From assembly GCA_049282265.1 (NCBI GenBank), contig JBAPTR010000320.1, positions 1 to 52,637 of the forward strand: 52,637 bases of DNA, read 5' to 3'. This document shows positions 7,094 through 14,546 of this stretch, piece after piece. This stretch comes from CAYUCJ01 sp049282265. GTDB lineage: Bacteria > Desulfobacterota > DSM-4660 > Desulfatiglandales > Desulfatiglandaceae. The notes beneath the pieces were generated by a model. The model worked only from the letters and a program-made list of their open reading frames with translations, made no database searches and was not told the origin of the DNA. Positions within the stretch are counted from its first letter, which is position 1; each line of letters begins with the position of its first letter. Both the position numbers and the translations under genes were made by a program.

Positions 7094-8842
7094 TCAGGAA
7101 AATTCTTCCGCTTTGCGTTTCAGCAGCCGGTTAAGATCTCCAATATTTCCCTGCTGTCGGGCCTTCCGCATGGAACGCGACAATGCAATCCGCCGGATCT
7201 TTTCCTCCAGTTCCCTGATGGCCAGATCCACCGTCTTTTCTGAGTAGAAAGAGGGCAACAGCATCCCTTCCCTCAATTTTTCTCGAGCTTTTTCGGACTC
7301 GAGCCCAGCCAACATGTCCTCCACCTTGAAGGCCCCCTCCGCCGCGCGGGACTGAAAAAACAGGCCGGCAATTTCAATGACGGAATCATCTGAGAGCAGA
7401 AGTTGCCAGGAGGCATGCCTGAGCCGCTGCGCAGCCTCCGGGTGGTGAATCAACAGATTCAACAGATGCAGATCACGACTGAAAGTGTTTTTCACCCCGG
7501 GTTCATTGAGTTGACTGGTCAACTCCTTTTTCCCCGTTGCTTCCGGGCCTTGCCTGATGATCTTTTTCAGTTCCTGCCAAACGATATCTTCCTTGATACC
7601 GAGCCTTTCGGAGAGCCGCCCGACATAGAGAGCCTGCTGGGAAGAATGGCGCAGATCACTCAAAATCGGCAATATCTCCTTTATGACATCGACCTTCCCC
7701 TCTATGCTGCCATCCATCTCGGTGAGCCTGAGGTCCACATAAAAATCGAAGACGGACCCGGCCTTCTGAATCAGCTTCATCAACGCATCAAGCCCCTCCG
7801 CATTGATGAAACTGTCTGGATCATGCCCCTCAGGGAGGACCACTGCCCTGGCCTTCAATCCCTCGTTCAAAAATAGGGGAAGACTCTTCAATGCCGCCAT
7901 CTTGCCGGCCCTGTCAGAATCGAACACCACAACAGCTTCAGGGGCATAACCTTTCAGCCTGCGCACATGTTCACTGGTGAGGGCTGTCCCCAGGGTGGCC
8001 ACCACCCCTTCAAGACCGTGTTTTCGCAAAGCCAGAAAATCCATGTAGCCCTCTACAATCACGGCTCTCCCAGCTTTCCTGATTGCCCCCGAGGCGTGAT
8101 TCAGGCCATACAGGAGAGAGCCCTTGTGAAAAATCGGGCTTTCCGGGGAATTGAGATATTTTGGCAATGAATCGTCCAGGACCCTGCCGCCGAAACCTAC
8201 AACTTTTCCCCTCAAATTGGAAATCGGAAAAACAACCCGGTTTCGGAATCTGTCATAATACCCCCCCCCATCCCTGGCAACCACCAGACCTGCTGCTGCG
8301 GCAGTTTTCAGATTTCCGAATTTCCTCGTCAGAAAATTTGCGAGCCTGTCCCAACTGTCGGGCGCATACCCCAACCGGTACTCTGAGATGATCTCCTTTG
8401 AAATCGATCGCCTTTGGAGATAGGTTCTCGCGCTTTTTCCTTGGGTTTCATCTGCCAGGGCCTTATGAAAGAACAGGCTCGCCTGCTCATTCACCTCAAA
8501 AACGGCCTTCTTATAATTCGCCTCCCTTTTTTCATCGGGTGAAGAAGATTCATCCGACAACGGGACGTTGTAGCGCTCCGCCAGCTCCTTCACCGCTTCA
8601 GGAAACGTAGTGCCATGGTATTCCATCCAGAAAGCAAATATATCACCGCCCCTCTTGCATCCAAAACAGTGAAAGATCTGTTTTGCCGGGTTGACCGTAA
8701 ATGATGGTGCGCTTTCCGTGTGAAACGGGCACAATCCGATATGGTTTTGGCCGGCTTTCCGGAGTTGGACAAACTGGCCCACGAGTGCAACAATATCCGC
8801 CCTGCGCCTGATCTCTTCTTTGGTCGATTGGTAATAGCCCAT
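7094..8842 (-). CDS. dnaG: DNA primase
   Basis: 582 residues. The N-terminal CHC2 zinc domain has C38, H41, C59 and C62 (CPFH...CFGC). The TOPRIM catalytic core has VEGYMD at 263-268 and DSDRAG at 308-313, which bind the metals for primer synthesis. The last 150 residues form the helicase-interaction domain. DnaG makes RNA primers for Okazaki fragments at the replication fork together with DnaB. The gene lies 80 bases upstream of rpoD. Its Shine-Dalgarno is weak (GGGTGAA). It is separated from yqeY by about 380 bases of apparently degenerate DNA. Confidence 0.97.
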   Translation of the reverse strand: MGYYQSTKEEIRRRADIVALVGQFVQLRKAGQNHIGLCPFHTESAPSFTVNPAKQIFHCFGCKRGGDIFAFWMEYHGTTFPEAVKELAERYNVPLSDESSSPDEKREANYKKAVFEVNEQASLFFHKALADETQGKSARTYLQRRSISKEIISEYRLGYAPDSWDRLANFLTRKFGNLKTAAAAGLVVARDGGGYYDRFRNRVVFPISNLRGKVVGFGGRVLDDSLPKYLNSPESPIFHKGSLLYGLNHASGAIRKAGRAVIVEGYMDFLALRKHGLEGVVATLGTALTSEHVRRLKGYAPEAVVVFDSDRAGKMAALKSLPLFLNEGLKARAVVLPEGHDPDSFINAEGLDALMKLIQKAGSVFDFYVDLRLTEMDGSIEGKVDVIKEILPILSDLRHSSQQALYVGRLSERLGIKEDIVWQELKKIIRQGPEATGKKELTSQLNEPGVKNTFSRDLHLLNLLIHHPEAAQRLRHASWQLLLSDDSVIEIAGLFFQSRAAEGAFKVEDMLAGLESEKAREKLREGMLLPSFYSEKTVDLAIRELEEKIRRIALSRSMRKARQQGNIGDLNRLLKRKAEEFS

Positions 8843-9224
8843 TTCACCCAGAAAAAAAGACTCAAAACGCTCTCCCCGGTCCTAAGGACCTTGGGTGAAA
8901 CATGAAACGTGCGTTTTGAATCTCGGGAGTTTCATTGATGGATCTGCAATATCAGAGATAATGGGGAGACGCATAGTTCGGGTCACTTGAAGATGAGTAC
9001 CTCCGCGTTCTCTTTCCAGGACAGGCGCAAGCGGTAGACTATGCGGACCCGGTCGAACCGTTCAGAGTGCCGGATCTTGGTGGCAGGCCTAGAGAGCGAA
9101 ACCTTCCCCGGGCTTTGAGAAATTCAAAAACATCGGCCCAATGGAAAATGAAACGCAACAAGAGCTGAACCATACCGAGTGGGCGGCTTCTGAAACCTGT
9201 CGGATGTGAGGCAAAGCATGCCCA
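8843..9224. other. 382-base spacer between yqeY and dnaG
   Basis: No intact gene. A 47-codon open stretch on the minus strand (8983-9123) has coding-like composition and is listed separately. Elsewhere I see no strong promoter, tRNA or long hairpin. The spacer is unusual because yqeY and dnaG are normally close. Confidence 0.5.
8983..9123 (-). pseudogene. possible C-terminal gene remnant between yqeY and dnaG
   Basis: Between an upstream in-frame TGA and a terminal TGA there are 46 sense codons, with no ATG. They end ...RIVYRLRLSWKENAEVLIF K. The run is rich in Arg, Lys and aliphatic residues in an alternating pattern, as in a beta-rich C-terminus (for example RelE/ParE-like folds), but I do not recognise the family. 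It could also be chance: the stretch is short and lacks a start. Confidence 0.25.
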
Positions 9225-9668
9225 TTATTCCAATAATTTCCTGGCTATTTCACTGGCCTCTTTACCCGGTGCTCGCCCGGCCATTTTGGCCATGGCCGCC
9301 TTCATGACTTTTCCCAGATCTGCAGAACCACTTGCAGAAAGATCGGAAATCGTCTCTTTAATCACCTCTTCTATTTTTTCAGATGTCAGTTGTTCGGGAA
9401 GATAACCGTAGAGAATCTCGGCCTCGGCCTCTTCCTTTAAGGCCAGATCCTCTCGACTGCCGCCACGAAATTCTTTGGCCGCTTCCCTGGCCTTGCGCAC
9501 CATGGAAGAGACAGCTGCCTGGATTTCCTCATCAGTCAACGGTTGACCTTTTTCAACCTGTCTGTTCTTAATGGATGTCTTCAACATTCTCAGGCAACTC
9601 AGGCGCAACTGGTCTCTTGCCCTCATGGCATCCTTAAGGTCATTGTTTATTCTGGTGATCAATTCCAT
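9225..9668 (-). CDS. yqeY: GatB/YqeY domain-containing protein
   Basis: 147 residues, the normal length of YqeY, which resembles the tail domain of GatB. Signature stretches: MRARDQLRLSCLRML near the N-terminus, LKEEAEAEILYGYLPEQLT in the middle, and a late DLGKVMKAAMAKMAGRAPGKE. The GatB tail domain binds tRNA during Gln/Asn-tRNA amidation; the role of free YqeY is unclear. It heads the yqeY-dnaG-rpoD group and has its own promoter overlapping the end of hisA. The Shine-Dalgarno is weak. Confidence 0.95.
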   Translation of the reverse strand: MELITRINNDLKDAMRARDQLRLSCLRMLKTSIKNRQVEKGQPLTDEEIQAAVSSMVRKAREAAKEFRGGSREDLALKEEAEAEILYGYLPEQLTSEKIEEVIKETISDLSASGSADLGKVMKAAMAKMAGRAPGKEASEIARKLLE

Positions 9669-9701
9669 TGCACCCAGATAAAGATAATTTTGTAAACTTT
9701 T

Positions 9702-9729
9702 AGTTTACCTAACCAATTTTTTTTGTCAA
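9702..9729 (-). promoter_or_regulatory. promoter for yqeY-dnaG-rpoD
   Basis: On the minus strand TTGACA (9724-9729), 16 bases including a run of A, then TAAACT (9702-9707). A small inverted repeat GTAAACT-TTT-AGTTTAC (9692-9708) covers the -10 and start region and could be an operator. The -35 overlaps the hisA stop codon. Confidence 0.55.
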
Positions 9730-10475
9730 GAAAATACTACAGAACCGCTCTCTTTTTTTGCGATCTTTATGGCCTCGCTCAGATCAAGGGAGCCGTCATA
9801 AAGGGCCCTGCCGGTTATCATACCGATCACACCGTCTCGCGCCAGGGGCAAAAGCCTGGCCACGTCTGAAACCCCGGCAATCCCCCCGGAAGCTATAACC
9901 GGAACCTTCACAGCCCTGGCCATCCGTCCGGTTGCCTCCACATTGGGCCCCGTTCCCATGCCGTCCCTTGAAATATCCGTATAGATAATCGCCGAAATGC
10001 CTGCTGCTTCAAAGCGCTTCGCCAGTTCCTCCGGTTCCAGGTCCGTTTCTTCGGTCCAGCCTTCCACCGCGATACGGCCTTTTCTGGCATCAATCCCAAG
10101 AATAACCTGCGAAGGAAATTCACGGCACGCCTTCTCTACAAATTCGGGGTCCTTGTAACCAACGGTGCCCAGAATGATCTGAGAAACACCTGATTTCAGA
10201 TAGCCTTCTGCCGTCCTCATATCCCGGATGCCGCCGCCCAGCTGAACGGGTATGGACGCCGCCTCGACGATCCTGCTGATGACCTGGGAGTTGGTGGGAC
10301 GGCCCTCGACAGCACCGTCCAAGTCTACCACGTGCAGTCTTTCGGCTCCGGACTCCGCCCACTTTATGGCGATTTCCTCGGGGTGCGTAGAAAACACGGT
10401 CTCCTCGGACATGACACCCTGTCTGAGTCTTACGCACCGCCCTCCCTTGAGGTCAATGGCCGGTATCACCAACAA
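9726..10475 (-). CDS. hisA: HisA: ProFAR isomerase (phosphoribosylformimino-AICAR isomerase)
   Basis: About 249 residues of a (beta/alpha)8 barrel. Catalytic D in VIPAIDLKGGRCVRL at the N-terminus and the second D in YTDISRDGMG (about residue 170) are visible, along with phosphate-binding GGGIRD and ASGGIAG. It catalyses the Amadori isomerisation in histidine synthesis. I chose TTG 10475-10473, preceded by AAGGA nine bases away; it gives the family-like start [M]LVIPAIDLKGG. The ATG at 10496 adds seven residues and has no good ribosome site. hisB lies upstream with a lipoprotein gene in between. Confidence 0.95.
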   Translation of the reverse strand: MLVIPAIDLKGGRCVRLRQGVMSEETVFSTHPEEIAIKWAESGAERLHVVDLDGAVEGRPTNSQVISRIVEAASIPVQLGGGIRDMRTAEGYLKSGVSQIILGTVGYKDPEFVEKACREFPSQVILGIDARKGRIAVEGWTEETDLEPEELAKRFEAAGISAIIYTDISRDGMGTGPNVEATGRMARAVKVPVIASGGIAGVSDVARLLPLARDGVIGMITGRALYDGSLDLSEAIKIAKKESGSVVFS

Positions 10476-10604
10476 ATATGGAACATCCTTTTCCATAGAG
10501 GCAGTTTCAAAACATCACCTTTTGCTGCAGCAGGCAGGTGACTGGGATATGTTTTGTCATTGAGACATTTTGATTCCATTTGGCATTTGTGCTTTGGCAT
10601 TTGT

Positions 10605-10623
10605 CATTTCCGGTTTATCCGGG
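10605..10623 (-). repeat. short 3' element, copy A (CCGG-TTTAT-CCGG)
   Basis: Plus-strand CATTTCCGGTTTATCCGGG directly after the lipoprotein stop codon. An 18/19 identical sequence sits at 19606-19624, directly after the cupin stop codon. CCGG-N5-CCGG can pair as a mini-hairpin. On the 5' side in plus orientation, the TTTGGCATTTGT words are also repeated (10579-10604). Confidence 0.45.
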
Positions 10624-11310
10624 CTAGGGCATTTTGTCCAGCAGTTGCTTCAACCCGAGGCCGGCCAGTTTTTCGGCTGTCATCCAGCGCCCCCCACCCT
10701 TGATAAACGTCCACAAATCCAGGAGATTCTCCGTTAAGGAATGCTGCGTCTTGTCAAATTTTCCGCTCCAAATCACAACACCGTCCAGGGATCTCACCAG
10801 GTGAAGATCAAAGGCCACTGAAGCCGCCTGTTGGGCCCCGTAATCCGACCCTTTCCGCTCACTCCACCTGTAGACATACCCGGCCAGAACCAAGTCTGCG
10901 TTCAGCTCCCTTCCGACTTTCTGCAACATCCTTGCAGGGAGGAGTGCGAGATCCATTTTCCGGTTAGCGATGCTCGAATAGGCCCCCGTGGCCTCTGCCG
11001 GTGATATTAATTCATGACCACCACGAGACACAAGACGATCGAACAGGTCTTGGGTCATCTTGTTTACCACGCCAGGCGAAACAGGCGCGGCGGAAAAGAC
11101 GACACCTGACAGGGGATCAAGAACCGTCTGAGGCTTTTCCTGTTCATCCAGCGCCGCACTGAAGCCCATCACGGCAATTTTCTCATTGCCTGATAAAACG
11201 GGCTTTTTCTCCACCTCTAAACCGCCCGGGTGGCAACCGGCCCCAACAAGCAGGATGGCCGCGAAAGCCAACAAGATCCAGTGACGAAAAAAGGTTTTTT
11301 TTGGGTGCAT
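10624..11310 (-). CDS. lipoprotein of unknown function in the his cluster
   Basis: 228 residues. The start ATG 11310-11308 (MHPKKTFFRHW) has GGCGGGG just upstream; longer versions overlap hisB. A hydrophobic signal segment, ILLAFAAILLVGAGC, ends in a likely lipobox with Cys26, so the protein should be a membrane-anchored lipoprotein. The mature part contains KIAVMGFSAAL, ELNADLVLAGYVYRW and DLHLVRSLDGVVIWSGKFDK, an alternating pattern seen in CsgG-like or DUF799-like periplasmic lipoproteins; this assignment is tentative. It is inserted between hisB (10 bases away) and hisA, so it is probably cotranscribed with histidine genes. Confidence 0.75.
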   Translation of the reverse strand: MHPKKTFFRHWILLAFAAILLVGAGCHPGGLEVEKKPVLSGNEKIAVMGFSAALDEQEKPQTVLDPLSGVVFSAAPVSPGVVNKMTQDLFDRLVSRGGHELISPAEATGAYSSIANRKMDLALLPARMLQKVGRELNADLVLAGYVYRWSERKGSDYGAQQAASVAFDLHLVRSLDGVVIWSGKFDKTQHSLTENLLDLWTFIKGGGRWMTAEKLAGLGLKQLLDKMP

Positions 11311-11326
11311 GATCATCCCCGCCAAA

Positions 11327-11917
11327 TTAAAGAATCCCCTTGGTGGAAGGAACCATGCCACTGAGGCGGCTCTCCAGTTTGAAGGCACAATCAAGGGCCC
11401 TTGCGAAGGCCTTGAAGACAGCCTCTGAGATGTGATGGGCATCTTCACCTGCAAAAAGATCCACGTGCATAGTGATGCCCGCATTATTCGTCACAGCCCG
11501 AAAAAATTCCTTGATCAGGTGGATATCGAAGCTGCCTGTCCGGGGGCTTTCCACTTCTGCGCGATAGGCGAGAAACGGTCGATTTGAAACATCAAGTACA
11601 ACCCTGGCAAGGGCTTCATCCATGGGAACCGTGGCCTCGCCGTATCGATGAATGCCCTTCTTCTCACCTAAGGCCTCTTTCAAGGCCAGGCCCAGGCAAA
11701 TCCCCAAGTCTTCCACGGTATGATGGTTATCCACTTCAATATCACCTGTGGCGCTGATTTCCAGGTCAAAAAAACCATGTGCAGCTACGAGACCCAGCAT
11801 GTGGTCCATAAAGGGGATGCCCGTGTCGACCTGGCATATACCTTTGCCATCCAGCTCCAGTCTCAAGTGGATATCGGTCTCTCTTGTCTTTCTATGTATC
11901 TCTGCGACGCGTGCCAT
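11327..11917 (-). CDS. hisB: imidazoleglycerol-phosphate dehydratase
   Basis: 196 residues, the single-domain IGPD form without the N-terminal phosphatase of E. coli HisB. The manganese-binding histidine motifs are present: VDNHHTVEDLG (residues 63-72) and EDAHHISEAVFKA near 167. It dehydrates imidazole-glycerol phosphate in histidine synthesis, working as a 24-mer. GTGAGGAGCGG lies upstream of the ATG. The tRNA-Ala gene and a dispersed palindromic repeat lie upstream on the same strand. Confidence 0.97.
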   Translation of the reverse strand: MARVAEIHRKTRETDIHLRLELDGKGICQVDTGIPFMDHMLGLVAAHGFFDLEISATGDIEVDNHHTVEDLGICLGLALKEALGEKKGIHRYGEATVPMDEALARVVLDVSNRPFLAYRAEVESPRTGSFDIHLIKEFFRAVTNNAGITMHVDLFAGEDAHHISEAVFKAFARALDCAFKLESRLSGMVPSTKGIL

Positions 11918-11977
11918 TTGAACCGCTCCTCACAAAACCGAATCATCCGACGGGTTACAATTTTAACTGGCCTGGAC

Positions 11978-12240
11978 CTTCCAACTAAGTCGTCTCATCC
12001 GCCGGAGTCAAGGAGCTGGGCGTGAGACTCTTTTTCAGACGCTTTCTCATAGTACACTTGGCACCCAACCCCGACATGGACGGCTATTTGGGGTTTACGC
12101 CTCCCAAACCCCACGCGCTTCTGTGAATTCATGTTAAACCCCAAATCGGCGCCCATTCCCTCCAAAGTGTTTAGAAAGGGTCTGAAAAAGAGTCTCAGGT
12201 TCGTCCCGGCTTCACCCGGGGGGCTACGCCGCGGCAAACT
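11978..12240 (-). repeat. dispersed palindromic element, copy 1
   Basis: The core 12023-12197 (175 bases) is bounded by 25-base inverted arms (12023-12047 and 12173-12197; they differ at one or two positions). A second 21-base inverted pair lies inside (12077-12097 and 12135-12155). The middle contains ACTTGGCACC...CCGACATGGACGG, shared with copies at 26863-27036 and 41775-41949. Flanks also match: CTTCCAAC(T/G)AAG at the left end and a degenerate GCC-GCGGC at the right. It separates tRNA-Ala from hisB. No transposase is present, so it is a non-autonomous or RNA-structural element of unknown origin. Confidence 0.8.
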
Positions 12241-12270
12241 TCGCATTTCGCTTTGCTCAATGCGAAGTTT
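12236..12270 (-). terminator. hairpin directly after tRNA-Ala
   Basis: Perfect 11-bp stem AAACTTCGCAT/ATGCGAAGTTT with a 13-base loop, touching the encoded CCA end. No U-run follows on the transcribed strand. It may help 3' processing or rho-type ending; its role is not certain. Confidence 0.45.
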
Positions 12271-12345
12271 GGTGGAGATGAGGGGATTCGAACCCCTGAC
12301 CTGTACGTTGCGAACGTACCGCTCTCCCAACTGAGCTACACCCCC
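12270..12345 (-). tRNA. tRNA-Ala(CGC)
   Basis: 76 bases with CCA. Acceptor GGGGGTG/CATCTCC contains the G3-U70 wobble that identifies alanine tRNA. Anticodon stem GTACG/CGTAC with loop TTCGCAA gives anticodon CGC (codon GCG). The D and T arms are normal. Confidence 0.97.
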
Positions 12346-12456
12346 ACGCCGAAAAACCAGGCTTCAACCGTCCCTAAATCATTGGCCAAAGAGTTCCATC
12401 AATACTTTAACCCGACTCTTTGGGGCAATGGGCACTCATGTTTGGCCAATGGGCAT

Positions 12457-12485
12457 AATATAGGCATCCCAACCCACTAAATCAA
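12457..12485 (-). promoter_or_regulatory. promoter for tRNA-Ala
   Basis: Minus strand TTGATT (12480-12485), 17 bases, TATATT (12457-12462). It lies about 110 bases upstream of the tRNA. Confidence 0.45.
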
Positions 12486-12620
12486 TAAATTATTTTACCA
12501 CACCAACAAATCCAGACCCTTGTGGTCAATTCCTGCAATGGGCAAACAGAAGCCCTATGATTGCGAACGGGATTACCGGCCGCAAATGAACCCCTGTGAA
12601 CGGTGGCCGGTTGAAAAGGT

Positions 12621-12648
12621 TTGACTTTTTCCACAGTTATGGTAGAAA
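12621..12648 (+). promoter_or_regulatory. promoter for tRNA-Arg
   Basis: TTGACT (12621-12626), 16 bases, TAGAAA (12643-12648), ten bases before the tRNA 5' end. Confidence 0.5.
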
Positions 12649-12657
12649 AAAAACTTT

Positions 12658-12734
12658 GCCCCCGTAGCTCAGGTGGATAGAGCACCAGATTCCTAATCTG
12701 GGTGTCGTGTGTTCGAGTCACGCCGGGGGCACCA
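12658..12734 (+). tRNA. tRNA-Arg(CCT)
   Basis: 77 bases with CCA. Acceptor GCCCCCG/CGGGGGC fully paired, anticodon stem CCAGA/TCTGG, loop TTCCTAA (anticodon CCT, codon AGG). A T-run (12735-12741) follows immediately and may serve as a terminator with the GC-rich acceptor. Confidence 0.97.
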
Positions 12735-12772
12735 TTTTTTTCCGGCCAACACTGAGGTAAGGCATTTTCGTC

Positions 12773-12800
12773 TTGACTTCAATGCCAAATGCGGTATGAT
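12773..12800 (+). promoter_or_regulatory. promoter for rplU-rpmA-obgE
   Basis: TTGACT (12773-12778), 16 bases, TATGAT (12795-12800). The predicted leader to rplU is short, about 25 bases, and carries the GAGGAG ribosome site. Confidence 0.6.
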
Positions 12801-12830
12801 AATTATTTGATTTTTTTGAGGAGCAAAGCC

Positions 12831-13151
12831 ATGCAAGCAATCATCAAGACCGGTGGAAAGCAGTACACCGTTGCCCCAGGGGATGAAGTCAAACTTGAAA
12901 AGCTCTCGGGCCAGGTGGGAGACGTCGTCATTTTCGACGAAATATTGATGACCTCTGACGAGGGAGGTGCCCTTTTCGGCACTCCGTTTCTTGCTGATTC
13001 CAGGGTGACAGGCAAGATACTCCGCCAGGGACGAGAGAAAAAAATTCTCGTTTTCAAGTATAAACGCAGGAAGGGCTACAGAAAAAAGAGAGGGCACCGG
13101 CAGTTCTTTTCCCTCGTAAGAATTGACCAAATTGATGTTCCCGAACAATAA
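12831..13151 (+). CDS. rplU: 50S ribosomal protein L21
   Basis: 106 residues beginning MQAIIKTGGKQYTVAPGDEV, the standard L21 start, with FKYKRRKGYRKKRGHRQ near the C-terminus. GAGGAGCAAAGCC precedes this ATG, so the upstream in-frame ATG at 12789, which overlaps the -10 region, is rejected. L21 is a primary 23S rRNA-binding protein of the large subunit. It heads the conserved rplU-rpmA-obgE run. Confidence 0.97.
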   Translation: MQAIIKTGGKQYTVAPGDEVKLEKLSGQVGDVVIFDEILMTSDEGGALFGTPFLADSRVTGKILRQGREKKILVFKYKRRKGYRKKRGHRQFFSLVRIDQIDVPEQ

Positions 13152-13172
13152 CTTTTTTAAGGAAGACAAATC

Positions 13173-13427
13173 ATGGCACACAAAAAGGCAGGCGGCAGCT
13201 CAAGAAATGGAAGAGACAGCGCCGGTCAACGTTATGGGGTCAAAAGATATTCGGGTCAGCAGGTTACGGCAGGCAGCATTCTTGTCCGTCAAAAGGGGAC
13301 CAGGATTCACCCTGGAAACAATGTTGGTCTGGGGAAAGATTACACGATCTATTCGAAGATAGACGGTGTGGTCGCCTTTGAGCGTTTGGGTAGAATTCGC
13401 AAGAAAGTCAGCGTTTATGCGTCATAG
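13173..13427 (+). CDS. rpmA: 50S ribosomal protein L27
   Basis: 84 residues starting MAHKKAGGSSRNGRDSAGQR, the conserved flexible tail that reaches the peptidyl-transferase centre; no Firmicutes-type N-terminal cleavage extension is present. GSILVRQKGTRIHPGNNVG follows. It lies 21 bases after rplU with TTAAGGAAG as the ribosome site. Confidence 0.98.
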   Translation: MAHKKAGGSSRNGRDSAGQRYGVKRYSGQQVTAGSILVRQKGTRIHPGNNVGLGKDYTIYSKIDGVVAFERLGRIRKKVSVYAS

Positions 13428-13463
13428 GCCGAATGGACTGTTTCGGCACCTGAAAGAATAGAT

Positions 13464-14501
13464 ATGTTTTTTTTGGATGAAGCTGTAATCACAGCGAAAT
13501 CCGGAGATGGCGGCAGCGGTTGCGTGAGTTTCCTGCGAGAAAGGTTCAAGCCCAAAGGCGGACCGGATGGTGGGGATGGAGGCGACGGCGGCGACATCAT
13601 TTTGAAAGCGACAAGCCAACTGCAAACCCTCTCACATTTCAGATCGAAACCTCAATTCAAGGCCTCAAACGGGCAGCCCGGGAGAGGGAAAAACCAGTCC
13701 GGCAAGAGCGGTTCGGATCTCGTTCTCAAACTGCCTGTCGGGACCCTGGTAAAGGACGAAGAGACCGGGCGCCACCTTGCCGATCTTATTCATGATCAAG
13801 AAGAGATCGTGCTCATCTCCGGTGGCAAGGGAGGAAAAGGTAACCAGCATTTTGCCACCGCCACCCGTCGCGTCCCCCGCATAGCCCAGGATGGACAGCC
13901 CGGGCAGGAAATAATCCTGAGACTCTCTCTTAAATTCCTGGCCGACATCGGCTTCATTGGGTTACCCAACGCAGGCAAGTCCACGCTACTATCCCGTCTG
14001 ACGACCGCTCGACCGAGAATCGATAACTATCCTTTTACCACCCTGATCCCCAACCTGGGAGTCCTGAATCTTCCAGAACAAAAACATCTGACCATAGCCG
14101 ATATTCCCGGACTCATCGAAGGCGCCAGCCAGGGCCGCGGGCTAGGCCATCGTTTCTTGAAACATATTGAACGGACAACACTGCTGGTACACCTGCTGGA
14201 CATTACCTATCGCCCTGAAAACGGTATTCTTGAAGATTTCTATACTTTGAGAAAGGAAATGGCCGCTTTCAACCCGGAACTGGGGGAAAAACCCCAAATC
14301 GTCTTGATCAACAAAATGGATCTTGACAATCCTGGGAACAGGAACCTGAATGAATTGCAGAGCGCCCTTGATCGTATTGGGATCGTTTCTCTTGCTGTAT
14401 CTGCGCTCACCGGACAGGGGCTCGACACGTTCAGGGAGATGTTGTACGAGCGCTTTTTCAAAGAACATAATTCTACACCCCCTTTGCCTGAAGCAGACTG
14501 A
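13464..14501 (+). CDS. obgE: Obg family GTPase, ribosome assembly
   Basis: 345 residues. The glycine-rich Obg fold is at 1-158 (GDGGSGC, GGPDGGDGGDGGD). The G domain follows with the P loop GLPNAGKS at 166-173, G3 DIPG at 213-216 and NKMD at 283-286, then SALTGQG. There is no C-terminal OCT domain, as in many proteobacteria. Obg binds the 50S subunit, acts in late assembly and responds to ppGpp. It lies in its normal place after rplU-rpmA and before proB. Confidence 0.97.
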   Translation: MFFLDEAVITAKSGDGGSGCVSFLRERFKPKGGPDGGDGGDGGDIILKATSQLQTLSHFRSKPQFKASNGQPGRGKNQSGKSGSDLVLKLPVGTLVKDEETGRHLADLIHDQEEIVLISGGKGGKGNQHFATATRRVPRIAQDGQPGQEIILRLSLKFLADIGFIGLPNAGKSTLLSRLTTARPRIDNYPFTTLIPNLGVLNLPEQKHLTIADIPGLIEGASQGRGLGHRFLKHIERTTLLVHLLDITYRPENGILEDFYTLRKEMAAFNPELGEKPQIVLINKMDLDNPGNRNLNELQSALDRIGIVSLAVSALTGQGLDTFREMLYERFFKEHNSTPPLPEAD

Positions 14502-14546
14502 TCTCGCCGGCCCCGACAAGAACTGAAAGACAGGACAATTGTAGCC

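Larger units (their letters stand above)
12346..12657. other. divergent tRNA promoter region
   Basis: 312 bases without a gene. It holds the tRNA-Ala promoter, the tRNA-Arg promoter and a 9-bp inverted repeat CCAAAGAGT/ACTCTTTGG (12386-12394 and 12415-12423). It also has two copies of the word CAATGGGCA. Open frames here are antisense to the tRNAs. Confidence 0.6.

Noticed and set aside
11995..12330. 111-codon minus frame through repeat copy 1 and tRNA-Ala
   Set aside because: It reads through a tRNA gene and through the repeat in a frame that differs from the one kept in copies 2 and 3 at its first half.
12693..13181. 162-codon minus frame opposite rplU
   Set aside because: Antisense to L21 and tRNA-Arg; no ribosome site.
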